Source of the DNA: Eriocheir sinensis
Taxonomy: Eukaryota > Arthropoda > Malacostraca > Decapoda > Varunidae
Length of the DNA stretch: 64,000 nt
Reading direction: 5' to 3'
NCBI RefSeq assembly: GCF_024679095.1
Contig: NW_026110804.1
Location: 1 to 64,000, forward strand
A program made the position numbers and the translations under genes. Under the pieces are notes generated by a model, which saw only the letters and a list, made by a program, of their open reading frames with translations, made no database searches and had not been told where the DNA came from. This document shows positions 1 through 13,089 of this stretch, piece after piece. Each line of letters opens with the position of its first letter. The stretch's first letter is position 1.

Positions 1-1399
<1,399 letters not shown>

Positions 1400-1974
1400 T
1401 TACGTATTTAAGTTTCCGTTGTTCGTTTCTGCAGTTGTTTATATTTTCTTGCTTTGTTTGTTTGTTTTTAGTGGTCCTCGCATTTGTTTTCCATTCGTGT
1501 TTCCGTTTCCTCGCTCATTTCGTTCACTTTATTTCCGCTTCCTTGGTGATTGCCTGAGTCAGATTGTTTTATGTTTTTTTTATGTTTGTTGCCTATAGCC
1601 CTGGTAGGATCAATCGGAATCCTCTTCAACGACCTCCCACCCCCCCACCTCTGCCCTTTATAATCATTTTTTTCTTTTAGTGGCTCAGGCGAACGAGGAG
1701 AGTTTACTTATAGCGGCTGCCGTGATGCATGACTCTTCGCGCCTCGTGTCTTTGCCCTGTTTCGCGCCGTTTGGGAGGAGGACGAGTGTGTTACGCCGCC
1801 GCCGCCGCCACGTTACTTTACTGCCGTCCATTTGTCTCCGTTTGTCGCGCGTCTGGTGGCAGTTGTTTCCGTGCCCTAAGTGTTTCCATCTATCTGTGTG
1901 TCTCTCGCTGCAGGGAACGAACTTTTCTGTCGTGCCGGGGGGGTGGGGGATGGGGGAAGGGATGAATGGGGGTG

Positions 1975-2205
<231 letters not shown>

Positions 2206-2975
2206 CGGTTTATTAAGTGATTGCAGCTGTGAAGCTGAAAATATACATGTTAAAAATACAATATTGAAATAAAATAGAAAAAAGACGTCCCTGGGAAAGG
2301 GGTCTAGGGGGGCTGGGGTGGTGGGGGGGAGGTGAGGTGGGGGCTTGCAGTGCGTTAGTGCTGTAGGAGGCGGTGGTATTCCGGGTGACGGGTCAGGTGT
2401 TTAAGCCCCAGGTCGACCCCAGGTCAAAAAGGGTCAGGTCGCAGTTGATGGCAGGGGTGCAGGTAGAAGCGGTGTCGGCCGTCACCAGCTAAGTGATGAC
2501 CTGCTAATCTCTCCAGCCGGTGAGACAAGATAGGAAGAGGTGGACCGAGAAGCGGTAGGCGTGGGAACATCAAAACGTCTGCACTGCCCCATGCCACTTG
2601 CCCTTGCCACTTGCCCCAACCATGACTCCACCTGAGTGACGGGCCTCAACACTGCACTGCACCTGAACCGAATTCTCCCAGCAGCATGATGGTCGGGCTG
2701 GTGTACCTGGGGACACCTGGGGGCCGGCGTCGGCTGGATGGTTAGGCGGCGTCGACGTCACACTGGACATTTCTATTCTTCATTGTCTTCACGCCACCAC
2801 AAACGCACTGCACTCACTTTCTCTCACCATGATTAAGCTCGATGTCACAAAAGTTTCTTACAGTGTTGGGTTATTGATGAAATGGGAGAGATGGATGAAG
2901 GGGAAGGGGAGAGGCCAACAGGCTGGCCCCAGGCTGCTCCTTACGGAGCGCCGTGACCCATGTCTGACCTCGGTC

Positions 2976-2977
<2 letters not shown>
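2206..2977. other. No gene; G-rich and AGGTCA-rich stretch
   Basis: No coding sequence is supported. The stretch contains a G-rich run (about 2308-2345) and a small cluster of nuclear-receptor-like half sites (listed separately). Confidence 0.4.
2410..2436 (+). promoter_or_regulatory. Candidate nuclear-receptor direct repeats (DR5 and DR4)
   Basis: Three RGGTCR half sites lie head to tail: AGGTCG at 2410, AGGTCA at 2421 (spacer 5) and GGGTCA at 2431 (spacer 4). Direct repeats of AGGTCA with such spacers are bound by RXR/USP heterodimers in animals. With no adjacent gene this could easily be chance. Confidence 0.2.

Positions 2978-3057
<80 letters not shown>
2978..3057. repeat. (GT)n microsatellite
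   Basis: About 80 bp of uninterrupted GT dinucleotides, followed by a C-run and a pyrimidine tract. A much shorter GT tract lies at 3291-3320. Confidence 0.97.
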
Positions 3058-3060
<3 letters not shown>

Positions 3061-3810
3061 CCCTTCCCCCCCCTCAGGTATATAAGCGATCACCGTCGAT
3101 GCGTCAGGTTCCAATGCCCGGAGCTGAAAAAAAAAAAACGGTTCCCTTCCAAACTATAAAATACAAACCGAATTTAGAAGTAGAGTGAAAGTACATAGAT
3201 CAATCAGTCGTAATTTGGGTACTCGCATACAGTATTAAGAATTTACACATTCCTTTAAAAGAGCTGTTTGTCTGTCTAATTACCAATATTCTGTGTGTGT
3301 GTCTGTGTGTGTGTGTGTCTAATTACCAATAGTTTATCATCGACCCTCCATCTCCTCCAACTCCTTGAACGGGTACATCCTATGGCCGCCAGATCTTTAC
3401 TCAGGACAAACACTCAAGGGCCTCACCGCCGCCGCCGCCGCCACACCCAACCACCTCCAGCCCACGTACGTCCCACCGCCTAAGCATCGCCCCCTCAAGC
3501 CTATCATTGCCCTGTCCACCCAACCACCTTCAGCCCATGTAATTACCGCCGTCTTCAACTCTGCCCTGACCAGCCTGGTGCTCTCCAAAACCCTTTCCTT
3601 CGTTAACTTAATTGCCTCGTATCTCTCGAATTTTTGTTTTCTCCTACGACCACTCTAGTTGTATCCTGCCAAGGCTTATCCATATACAGTTATTCTTATC
3701 AAACTATCTCAACCCACAAACGTGTCCACTGAATTGTTGCATACTAATCCTCCGACGTCTCAGATCCACTTTCACAATCCCCAGACAATAAGGTAGACCA
3801 TGTATCCTTT
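3058..3810. other. No gene recognised
   Basis: Ordinary non-coding sequence. A short GCC triplet run (about 3426-3443) creates spurious open frames rich in alanine or arginine. Confidence 0.4.
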
Positions 3811-4865
3811 TTTTTTTCAACAACAAAGGAGATGGCTCAAGGGCAACAAAAAGAGTGTAGCAAAGAAGCCCGCTACTCACCGCTCCCACAACAGACAAAG
3901 GTATAGAGTGGCCAAAAGAGAGGTCAGTTTCGGGTGGAGAGGTGTCTTGATAAACTCTTCTTGAAAGAGGTTCATAGGCAGGGGGATATGCAGATGAAGA
4001 AAGACTGTTCCAGAGTTTACCAGTGTAAGGGATGAAAGAGTGAAGATTCTGGTTAACTCTTGCGTGCAGAAGGAATTTGGACAGTATAGGGATGAGCTAG
4101 AGTAGAAAGTCGAGTGAAGCGGGGCCGCGGGAGGGGGGGAGGAATGCAGTTAGCAAGTTCAGAAGAGCAGTCAGCATGAAAATATTGATAGAAGATAGAA
4201 ATAGAGGCAACATGGCGGCGGAATTTAAGAGGTAGAAGACTATCGGTAAGAGGAAGGGAGATGATGAGACGAAGAGCCGTTAACTCAACTCTGTCCAAGA
4301 GAGCTGTGTGAGTGGAGCCCCATACACTTGAGATGCATACTCCATGCGAGGGCGGACAAGCCCTGTATATGGACAGTAAGAATTAAGGACAGACCGAGGA
4401 TTTTTGGTGTAGGAGAAGGTGACAGCTGAGTGTTATCGAAGAAATAGGGATATGTATTTGGAAGATTATGTCGAGTTGATAGGTGAAGAAATTTTGAGGC
4501 GTTGAAGAACACCAGGTTCTTCTTGCCCCAATCATAAATGATAGTAAGGTCTGAGGTTAAGGGTTCAGCAGCCTCCAACCTGGAATCATATAGTTCCTGT
4601 TGGGTTGGTCTTCTATCAAAAGAAATTGAGTAATGCAGAGTAGAGTCATCGGCGTAAGAATGGATAGGATAGTTCGTTTAGGAAAGGTCATCAATGAACA
4701 ACAGAAAGAGAGTGGGAGATAGGACAGAGACTTGAGGGACACCACTGTTGACAGGTTTAGGGGAAGACCAGTGACCGCCTACTACAGCAATGATAGATCA
4801 CTCAGAGAAAAAAATTGAGATAGAAACCGTAGGAGGGTAGTTTGAGAAGCAAAGATTTGTGCTTT
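3811..4865 (-). mobile_element. LINE-B copy 3, 5'-truncated and decayed non-LTR retrotransposon
   Basis: This is the 3' part of a jockey/CR1-group non-LTR retrotransposon in minus orientation, recognised by homology to the plus-strand copy at 18261-21557. The 3' end lies at the low coordinate: a T-run (the poly-A tail seen from the other strand) followed by the family's terminal sequence ending in GCTCAAGGGCA. Reverse-transcriptase-derived peptides appear in scattered frames, for example the fragments around 4285-4578 (YDWGKKNLVFFNASK) and 4053-4298 (LPLKFRRHVAS). Several frameshifts and stops show it is dead. Confidence 0.85.
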
Positions 4866-6860
4866 TAATATAATAAACAAATATATATGCGAGGGAGACG
4901 TCTGGTGTGTAGCTCAAGGTCAATGGATGTCTCTTAGTCTTGTTATGCGATGTTGCCTATCCCCATTAATTAGTTTTCTAAATTAAAAGGAAATGACAAA
5001 CACGATAATTATACATATTGCGATCTATGGGTGAATGGAGAAGAAAGAGGAAGAGAAAGCAAAGGAAGCGTAAGGGAGTTAAGACATAAGAGGTGGCGGC
5101 AGTCAGGAAGGTAAAAAATTAAACAGAACGAGTTGAAAAAAAATATATGTTAGTTGAACAAACGACCAGTTGAATATGCCGATGGGAAGAAAAAGAACGA
5201 AACAGGAAAAAAGGAAAATAAATTTATATAAAAGAGAAGGAAGAAATTAAATTGTGGAACGCGAAGAGGAAAAAACGGGGAACTGACAGATAAAAGCTCA
5301 GTATGGAGGGAAGCTGAGTGAGAGAGAGGAGAGAGAGAGAGGAAGAAAGCAGAGAACAAGCACGGTGATGGAGAGAGGCGGAGAGCGAGAAAAAAGAGGT
5401 GAAAGCGAACAGCGAGAGGAAGAGAAAGGAGAAGCTAAACCCAAGCAGTGACAGGAAGAAAGAAGACAGGGCAACTATTGAAGAGAGAAGAGTAGACACG
5501 TTAGGGAAGAAAAGTACAGCTTTGAGCAGAAGGAAGACGAAAGAGGAAGGGCGCCGTGGCATTAAGACGGAGAAAAAGAAAAGACATGCGATTGCGGTTG
5601 AAGCTTGATGGAAATTCGATTTTGATGCATAGTTACAAGGTTATGGAAAAGTCACGGTGCTTGCAGGAGGTAAGGGCGGAGGGGGATCTTGTGGGGGAGG
5701 GAGCGAAGGATAAGAGAGGGGGAGCTTGTGGTGGGAGGGGAGCGTTAAGGGTGGGGAGCTTGTGAAGGGGGTGTGAGAGAAGGGCATCACCATGGATTCA
5801 TATAGCATACAAAACGAACTATAATGGAAAAGACCAGATAGATCGAGCTACTTAAAGAAAATGGGAGACAAAAAGCATTCATATGGAAGGGCAGACTTGT
5901 GGTATATCGAGCATTACTTCAACAGGCAAGGCATAATACGGGGGCCAAGATATGCAAACAAACAAACGCGACGCAGTGAGAAATCGGGCTCAAACACGAT
6001 ACAAACACATGGAATAGGTCGATGTTGATCCATGTATTCTTCGTCTTCTTCCTTTCCCTTCTCTTCCTCTTTTTTCCTCTTGATCTTCCTATTCTCTTCT
6101 TCCTCTTAAATTTCCTCTTTCTCGTCTTTCTTCTTCGGCCTCTTTCTCTTCATTTTCCTGCTCTTCTTCCTCTTATTCTTCCTTTTCTTCTTCTTAAACT
6201 CATTCATTCATTTCTTCTTTCTTCCTTGTCTTTCTCTTCCTCTTCCCTCTCCTCCCTCCAATCACACCTCTCACTCTTCCTTTTCTTCTTCTTAAATTCC
6301 TTCCTTCCATTCTTCTCTTCCTCTTCCCTCTCCTCCTCTACTCCTCCTCTCACTCTTCCTTTTCTCTTCTTCTTAAATTCCTTCCTTCCATTCTTCTCTT
6401 CCTCTTCCTCTCCTCCCTCTACTCACCTCACTCTTCCTGTGCTCTTCTTCTTAATTTCCGTCCTTCAATTCTTCGTTCTTCCTCGTCTTTCTCTTCCTCT
6501 CTCTTCCCTCAACTCAATCCTCTACATATTCACCTGCACTGGGCGTGTAGAAAGCCTAAGCATGCACGAGAACTATTTTTCATATTAACTAGTCATTAAC
6601 ACTCGCACGCAAACCCCGGAACACACCACTCCGTGCCTTCTACTCGGGGGAACTTATGGAATGTGCGGGTAAGACGTTTTGGGTGTTTCAAGCTCATCAA
6701 CGTCCTCGCGAGTGGCAGTAAATACTTTTAAGTGGTGCTGGGAAGTATATTTCGGTACGTCATTTTTCAGCTATCCATTAACAAGCGCACGCGAGCTCGT
6801 ACGTATTCCGCCTGGGTGTGAGGTGAAGCATACTATATTCGTTCCCCTAAAATATCCCCC
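4866..6860. other. No gene; strand-skewed purine then pyrimidine blocks
   Basis: About 5040-5790 is strongly purine-rich (GA/GGA) on the plus strand, and 6020-6540 is strongly pyrimidine-rich with an imperfect tandem repeat of about 75 bp built around CTTCTTAAATTCCTTCC. Long open frames across these blocks are low-complexity lysine/glutamate- or leucine/serine/phenylalanine-rich translations with no recognisable domain. Confidence 0.6.
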
Positions 6861-7325
6861 ACTTTACCAGCGCTATATATTGAGGATGAGCGAAAACCAG
6901 GAAAGAGAGACACTGCTTACATAAGTGACGTAAGCATCAGACGTCATCCTATTACTTCGTGGTTTAGGGCAAGGTTCTTTTTCTTGGGTAACTGTTTCTC
7001 TGCTTTAATTCTCGCCCACTTTACCAGCGCTATATATTGAGAATGAGCGAAAACCAGGAAGGAGAGACACTGCTTACATAAGTGACGTGAGTACCAGAGT
7101 TATCGTATTACTTCGTGGTTTAGGGCAAGGTTCTCTATCTTGGGTAACTGTTTCTCTGCTTTAATTCTCGCCCACTTTACCAGCGCTATATATTGAGAAT
7201 GAGCGAAAACTAGGAGAGAGAGACACTGCTTACATAAGTGACGTAAGCATCAGCCGGTTATCCTATTACTTCGTGGTTTGGGGCAAGGTTCTCTGTCTGG
7301 GGTAACTGTTTTCCTGCTTTAATCA
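6861..7325 (+). repeat. Three tandem copies of a 156-157 bp unit
   Basis: The words ACTTTACCAGCGCTATATAT recur at 6861, 7018 and 7174, and the sequence between (ending in GTAACTGTTTCTCTGC) is repeated with few differences. Each unit holds a TGACGTAAGC or TGACGTGAG word (CRE/ATF-like). No coding frame is shared by the copies. Confidence 0.85.
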
Positions 7326-8620
7326 CTCTGTCTCCCTCGCTGTGTTGTATCGACTTGAAAATGCTGTGCAGAGTTTTTAGTGCATCTGTATACGCGAAAA
7401 TCAATACCTTTTACTGCCCATCAGCCCGAGCTAGTTTGCTTGTGTGTGAGTTACCTTTCTTGAGTAGCTGTTTCTCTACTTGGATTCTCTCTCTTGGCTA
7501 ACTGTATTTGTGCTTAAGTCGCCTCGCACATCAGGGGAACAAACGACATGTAGAGCAAGGCAAACAAAGGCTGAGTCATCGTCGGAGTGATTAAAGCTTC
7601 ATATTTCATCCTCAAGACAAACAAACACAAGGGGGCTGGCAAACATTAGGTGAAGTACTCGTGCTTAGGGTTACTGTGCTGGTCAAGGGAGCAGTAATCA
7701 GAGGAGGGCTGGGGAAGGGGAGGGAGGGAGGGTTGCAGACAGGCATGCTGGGGAGAACTGGAGATGGAGGTGCGGGGGAGTTGATTGGGGGGTGTGGGAG
7801 GGAGCGCGAGGGAGAAGCATTAGGTTGGACATGCAGGGAGGAGTCTGAGGTAAGTATGCAGGGGGTGTTTGAGGGTACTAAGCATAAAAAGAAGTGTGCG
7901 GTAGGAAGGCAGGGGAACGTTGGAAGGGGGGAAAACAGATGAGAGTGGAGAGAGTGGGCCTGCAGGGAGAGTTAACTTGGGTATAGGGACGCGTGGAAGA
8001 CTTGTGATAAATGCGTGGGGGCAAGTTGAGGGGTGGGTTAGTGGAGGAGAACTGCGGGGGTGAGTTTGGGGAGGGTATATAAAGGGTATGAGGGGGGGAA
8101 GAGGGGCGAATTGGAGGTGAGTGGAAATCCTGGGGAAAATTAGGCAGTGAGCATGCGGGGAAGAGTTAGGGGAGTCGGGGGGGAGAGAACTGGGGGGTGG
8201 GTATCGGAGGGGGGGGGGTGATGAAGGGAGTTGGGTTGGTCTGTTGAGTGGTTTAGGCAGGTGTGTTGGATTAGGGGGACATGAGCCAGGTGCGCGGTGT
8301 TGCCAAGGTGGGGGTGGGGGGGGTCTATGCTGCGCGGTTGGTCACTATCAACCTTCAACTTGTCAGCCATCACCGCTGCCTCCTCCGCACGTCCACCATT
8401 TTCAAAGTTTATACAGGCGCGTTAATCTGATTCGTTTTCACTAGACCGGACCTCTTTTTAATTTGCCTGCTAATTTTCTACGAGAGCGCCGATCATTACG
8501 AATCTGTATCCTCGCAATTCCTTAATGATACAGGCTACCAGACCGCAATTTGTTCTCTGCTCGTACCCTGTAAAAGAACCTTGACTTGAGAATGTCTAAC
8601 TAAAAACCTACGATGATAAT
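7326..8620. other. No gene; G-rich plus strand
   Basis: From about 7690 to 8330 the plus strand has many runs of three or more G and is a candidate for G-quadruplex structure. Open frames here are glycine/arginine-rich or, on the other strand, proline-rich, and resemble no family. Confidence 0.5.
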
Positions 8621-9060
8621 TATACTGTACGCCTTTAAACATCAGCTCCCAACACGCTTCTATTACTTTCTGACTCCACCTGCTTTGTACCTTCTCCTCC
8701 TCTTCCTCTTCCTCCTCCATCTCTTCATCTGCCAAAAAATAGTTGCATGCACTTCTGTGTCCTGCTCCCTCTTTCTGCCTCCTCGTCTTCCTCATGCTCC
8801 TTCTCCTTCTCTTCACCGTACGCCTTTCTACATCAGCTCCCAACACGCTTCTATCACTTTCTGACTCCACCTGCTTTCTATCTTCTCCTCTTCCTCTTCC
8901 TCCTCCATCTCTTCATCTGCCAAATGATAGTTGCATGCACTTCTTCTTCCTGCCGCCTCCTCTTCCTCCTGCTGCTCCTCCATCTCTTCACCCGCACAAG
9001 TTGCACGCCCCTCAGCCTTCTTCACTTCCCCGGGACTGCACGCCTTTCTACTTAGCTCCT
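8621..9060 (+). repeat. Imperfect tandem repeat of about 190-220 bp, pyrimidine-rich
   Basis: A unit starting near 8627 with ACGCCTTTAAACATCAGCTC is repeated at 8818 and, more diverged, at 9036. Each unit contains CTTCTCCTC-type low-complexity DNA and the word GTTGCATGCACTTCT. The region continues to about 9950 as a C/T-rich block with a long spurious open frame. Confidence 0.75.
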
Positions 9061-10130
9061 ACAGGCCTCTATATATCAATTTCCACCTTCTGCTCTTTCT
9101 CCATTCTCTTTATCTCACCCTCTGACAGATCCTTAACCTTTCCATGCCTCCTCTTTCACCCGCCTCCTCTCTGCCTTTTGACACATTATCGCTCTGTATC
9201 ACACCCTTTTCCCTCTCGTGTTTCACCTCCTGCCCCGCCTCCTCTTTCTCCTGTATTCCCTAACTGCATGTCCCTCCCGGCCTTCCCTACCGTCCTTCGC
9301 ACCTGTTATCGACCCTCATCGCACCCTTCACCTCTCACTCTCTCCCCGTATCTTCCGAGGCTTCTCCTAATCTCAGCTAACAACCGGGCGCACCTGTATC
9401 TCTCTAATTATCTCGTTCGCGTCTGCCGTACCGTCTCGCATCCCTTCCTCTTCTCCCTCAACCACCACCGTCACCTCCATCTCCACTTCCTCCTCTTCCT
9501 CTTCCTCTTACTCTCACTTTTTCTTTTTTTCTCTTCCTCACTTTCTTTTTCTTTCTCTTTCTCCTCTCTGTTTTTCTTTCATTCTCTTTGTTTTCTTTTT
9601 CTTTCTGTTTCTTTTCTTCCTCCTTCTCCTCCTCCTCCTCCTTCTATCGTCTTATTTTTCCCATTATCATCATTCCCTTACGCTTCTAATACCCTTCTGC
9701 TTGTCTGCACCCCTCTTATCTTCTCCCCCTGTCTCTTTCCTCTTTTCCTATTAACCTTCACCTTTTCTTCCTCTACCAACACCTTTCTCCTTGTCAAAAT
9801 CCCTCCATTTTTCTCCTCCTGTCTCTCTCATTTCTTCCTTTTGCACTTCACCTTTTTTTCCTCTACTAACGCCCTTCTCACTCCGTTCCTTGCTCCCGCC
9901 CCTTTGACCTGCAACCTCCTTTTCGAGCTCATAAAATCAAGAAAAGGTATGAAGTAGATGTGACTACAAGGAACTGTGCACGAGAACGAGACGCTTCGAT
10001 AATTGCCTCTTGCATAACCTTCACTCCTTTTAAAATAGATTTCAGTTCCTCGACAGTTCTATTAAGGCTCGAATTCATGAGTCAAAGTATATTATTACAA
10101 GAGTAGCATTTATCTGGCAGTGAAAGTATA
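9061..10130. other. No gene; C/T-rich block
   Basis: Long pyrimidine-rich sequence to about 9910, then ordinary sequence. A 404-codon open frame spans 8743-9957, but its composition (serine, leucine, phenylalanine, proline) follows directly from the C/T bias and no domain is visible. Confidence 0.6.
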
Positions 10131-10139
10131 TAAGATAAG

Positions 10140-12500
10140 AACATAAGAACATAAGAACGCAGGAGTCTACAAGAGGCCGGTAGGCCTGTACGAGGCAGCT
10201 CCTTTGACCCTAAGCTCCCGTGTATCTAACCCCACCTAATATCGCTGTCCATGAATTTATCTAGTCTATTTTTGAATGTGACAATTGTATTGGCACTCAC
10301 CACATGACTGCTAAGCCTATTCCACTCATCCACCACCCTGTTAGTAAACCAATTTTTGCATATGTCCCTGTTGAATCTGAATTTATCCAGTTTAAACCCA
10401 TTACTTCGTGTCCTACCCGGTTCTCTTACCAACAAAACCTTATGAATGTCTCCCTTATTAAAGCCCTTCATCCATTTATAAACCTCGATCATGTCTCCAC
10501 GCACCCTTCGCCTTTCTAGAGAATGCAAGTTTAACTGTTTGAGTCTTTCCTCGTATGGCAAGTTTCTCAACCCCTGAATCATCTTAGTCATCCTCCTCTG
10601 CACCGATTCTAACATTTTGATATCCATTCTATAGTAAGGTGACCAGAACTGAACCGCATAGTCAAGATGAGGTCTAACTAATGCTAAATATAGTTTGAGG
10701 AAGACTTCGGGGCTTCTGTTGCTTACGCTCCTTGAAATAAATCCCAGTACCCTATTAGCTCGATTTCTAGCTTGAATGCATTGTGCCCTTGGACGGAGAT
10801 CAGAGCTCACTAAGACCCCTAAATCCCTCTCGCACCCAAACCTGCTTATGAGAGTGTCATTTAAGCGATAGTTATGTGAGGGGTTGTTCCTACCTACACT
10901 CAGAATACTGCGCTTCCCTACATTGAACTCCATCTGCCATTTATCCGCCCAGTCATACAATCTGTTTAGTTCACCTTGGTGAATACTAGCGTCCTGATCC
11001 GACTCAATTACTCTACCGATCTTGGTATCATCTGCAAATTTACTAACATCACTACTAATTCCTGCATCTAAGTCATTGATATAAATAATAAACAAAAGTG
11101 GACCTAATACCGAACCTTGTGGGACCCCACTCGTAACACATCCCCAGTCAGATCTTTTACCATTGATTTGCACTCTTTGCTTCCTATTGCTAAGCCACGC
11201 CTTGACCCAGTTCAAAACTTTACCCTCTACTCCGTGAGCCTGTAATTTAAGCAACATTCGTTGGTGAAGAACTTTGTCAAACGCTCTACTAAAATCAAGA
11301 TAGATTACATCATAATTTTCATCTCTGTCAACCGCCTCAAATACTTTATTGTAGAAGGACAAGAGATTGGTGAGGCATGACCTACCTTTTGTGAGCCCAT
11401 GCTGCGAGTCGTGAAATAAGCTATGTTTCTCTAAATGCTCCCGAATGTTCCTGGCTATTATGGACTCCAGCATCTTGCCTATAACCGATGTTAAGCTAAT
11501 TGGGCGATAGTTTGAAGCAACTGACCTGTCCCCCTTTTTAAAAATCGGCGTCACATTAGCTACTTTCTATAGGCTCGGCACATAGCCAGTATTTACCGAC
11601 ATCTTAAAGATGTCGGTTAGTGGGTCACTGAGTACATCACCTAATTCCTTTAATACCCTCGGAAATATCCCGTCAGGACCTGGCGACTTGTTCTTCTTAA
11701 GCTTATCTATCTCATCGTGAACTACTTGCCTGGTAATGATTATATCCCTCAATTTATCGCCATCCCGGCCCTCGTACACCTGAACTCTTTCCGGTATAGT
11801 CGTTCGATCCTCCTGTGTGAATACTGAAAGGAAGTAGTCGTTCAACAATGTGCTCATATTTTCGTAATTTTCTACTAGCTCCCCTGTGTTTGTTTTCAGC
11901 GGTCCAATTTTCTCCCGTGTTTTTGTTCTATACATCTGAAAGAAGCCCTTAGGATTACTTTTCGCCTCATTTGCTACTTTGATCTCATAGTTCCTTTTCG
12001 CTATCCTGGTGTTTTTCTTAACTAATCTAGATAGTTCGACGTACCGGCCCCTGAGATGTGTTTCACCATTCTTTATTTTCTGATAAATTCAATTCTTTAA
12101 CCCAATCTCGTGTTTTAGTCCACGAGTCATCCACTTAGGATCATTGTTTTCTTTTCTAAGTGTTCGCTGTGGTATATGCTGTCCTTGCCCCTCTACTATT
12201 ACTCTAACTAAATTATTGTAAGACATTTCTAATTGGTTCTCCTGGCTCTCCAATCCGCAGTTCTGGCCCTCATGAATCCCTAGATTATCCCAGTTTACCC
12301 CTTCAAGATGTCTTCGAAGCCCCTCGTAATTTGCTCTTCTGAAATCTGGCACTAACACTGGGTTTGGTTCGCGGGTTACCGCCCAGTCTAAGCTAAAACG
12401 AACCGTTCTGTGATCACTATTTCCTAACTCTCCGCCCACCTCCAACTCACGTAGCAAGTTCCCATTATTGGTTAGGACTAAGTCTAATATGTAGGCAGGT
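10140..12500 (-). mobile_element. LINE-E: CR1/L2-like non-LTR retrotransposon, 5'-truncated
   Basis: A minus-strand non-LTR retrotransposon running from the end of its endonuclease domain (about 12500) through a complete reverse transcriptase to its 3' tail (about 10140). The tail carries tandem ATAAGAACATAAGAAC-type words; short tandem repeats at the 3' end are typical of the CR1/L2 group. Three further fragments of the same family are in the window (36940-37262 +, 43733-44115 -, 48040-48245 -). The 5' side stops abruptly in the endonuclease, the usual consequence of incomplete target-primed reverse transcription. Confidence 0.92.
10226..12495 (-). pseudogene. LINE-E ORF2 remnant: endonuclease end plus reverse transcriptase, two in-frame stops
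   Basis: One continuous frame of about 756 codons covers the end of the EN domain (GNSDHRTVRFSLD), a linker, and the whole RT. RT landmarks are NKSPGPDG, ANVTPIFKKGD, NYRPISLTSV, YLDFSRAFDKV, SGVPQGSVLGPLLF and the catalytic FADDTK, followed by the C-terminal NRVVDEWNRLSSHVVSA region. Only two stops interrupt it: TAG near 11567 (where VPSLW-K is expected) and TGA near 12089. No frameshift is needed, so the copy is fairly young but cannot encode an intact protein. It is truncated at its N-terminus. Confidence 0.93.
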
Positions 12501-13032
12501 AGGCTCAGTAACTACCTGCTTATCTTATTTCTTTTCCTAATTATTAGCAATTATCGGTGATTGCAGAACTCATCGGATTATTATAGTTTTGTATATATGC
12601 AAATAACTCATTTGCAAGTGTATGAGTGTTGATCTTTTTTTTTTTTTTTTTTCTTTTTTACAGAGTTTTAATGTGTTCAACTTAACCTGATCACAAAGAT
12701 AACCCCATCAATCAATTTCTCAAGTCAACTTTACCCAGAAAAAATTGTTCATTTGTCTCTGCATGATGACTAGCTCAAAAGTTATGCGATTATTGATTAT
12801 CGTCGGAAATCCAAGATGGCCGCTAAAGAACCCCTTGGGACAAGTTTCATGACGGGAACATAAAAATCTGTTTACTAGACACCTCGAGGATTACAAACAT
12901 GTAAGTGAGAAAAATATGTCACCATGGTGCATGGGGACCCATCTCCCGACTCGACTATCTTGACAGAGTATGAAGCCGACAGTTGTACCAAAAAGTTTAA
13001 TTAAGAATACGCCGTTTAAGGGAGGCTGCTGT
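12501..13032. other. No gene recognised
   Basis: Non-coding. A short hairpin (GCAGGTAG / CTACCTGC) lies about 12492-12519 at the 5' edge of LINE-E. A word resembling a YY1 site (AAGATGGCCGC) is at about 12812. Confidence 0.4.
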
Positions 13033-13082
13033 TTAGTTTACTACTGGAAGGGACGAAAGAGTGGAGATTCTGGTTAACCCTT
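13033..13082 (-). mobile_element. Short LINE-B 3' fragment
   Basis: About 45 bp match the LINE-B 3' coding end (AGAGTGGAGATTCTGGTTAA compare 4034-4056 and 24725-24743). It is too short for any function. Confidence 0.5.
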
Positions 13083-13089
13083 TCATTTG

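Noticed and set aside
6022..6588. 188-codon hydrophobic open frame, could look like a membrane protein
   Set aside because: Pyrimidine-rich low-complexity DNA with tandem repetition gives leucine/phenylalanine/serine by chance; overlapping frames are equally open.
8743..9957. 404-codon open frame on the plus strand
   Set aside because: It lies in a C/T-rich, internally repeated block. Composition is serine/leucine/phenylalanine/proline dictated by the base bias, and no domain or splice context supports a gene.
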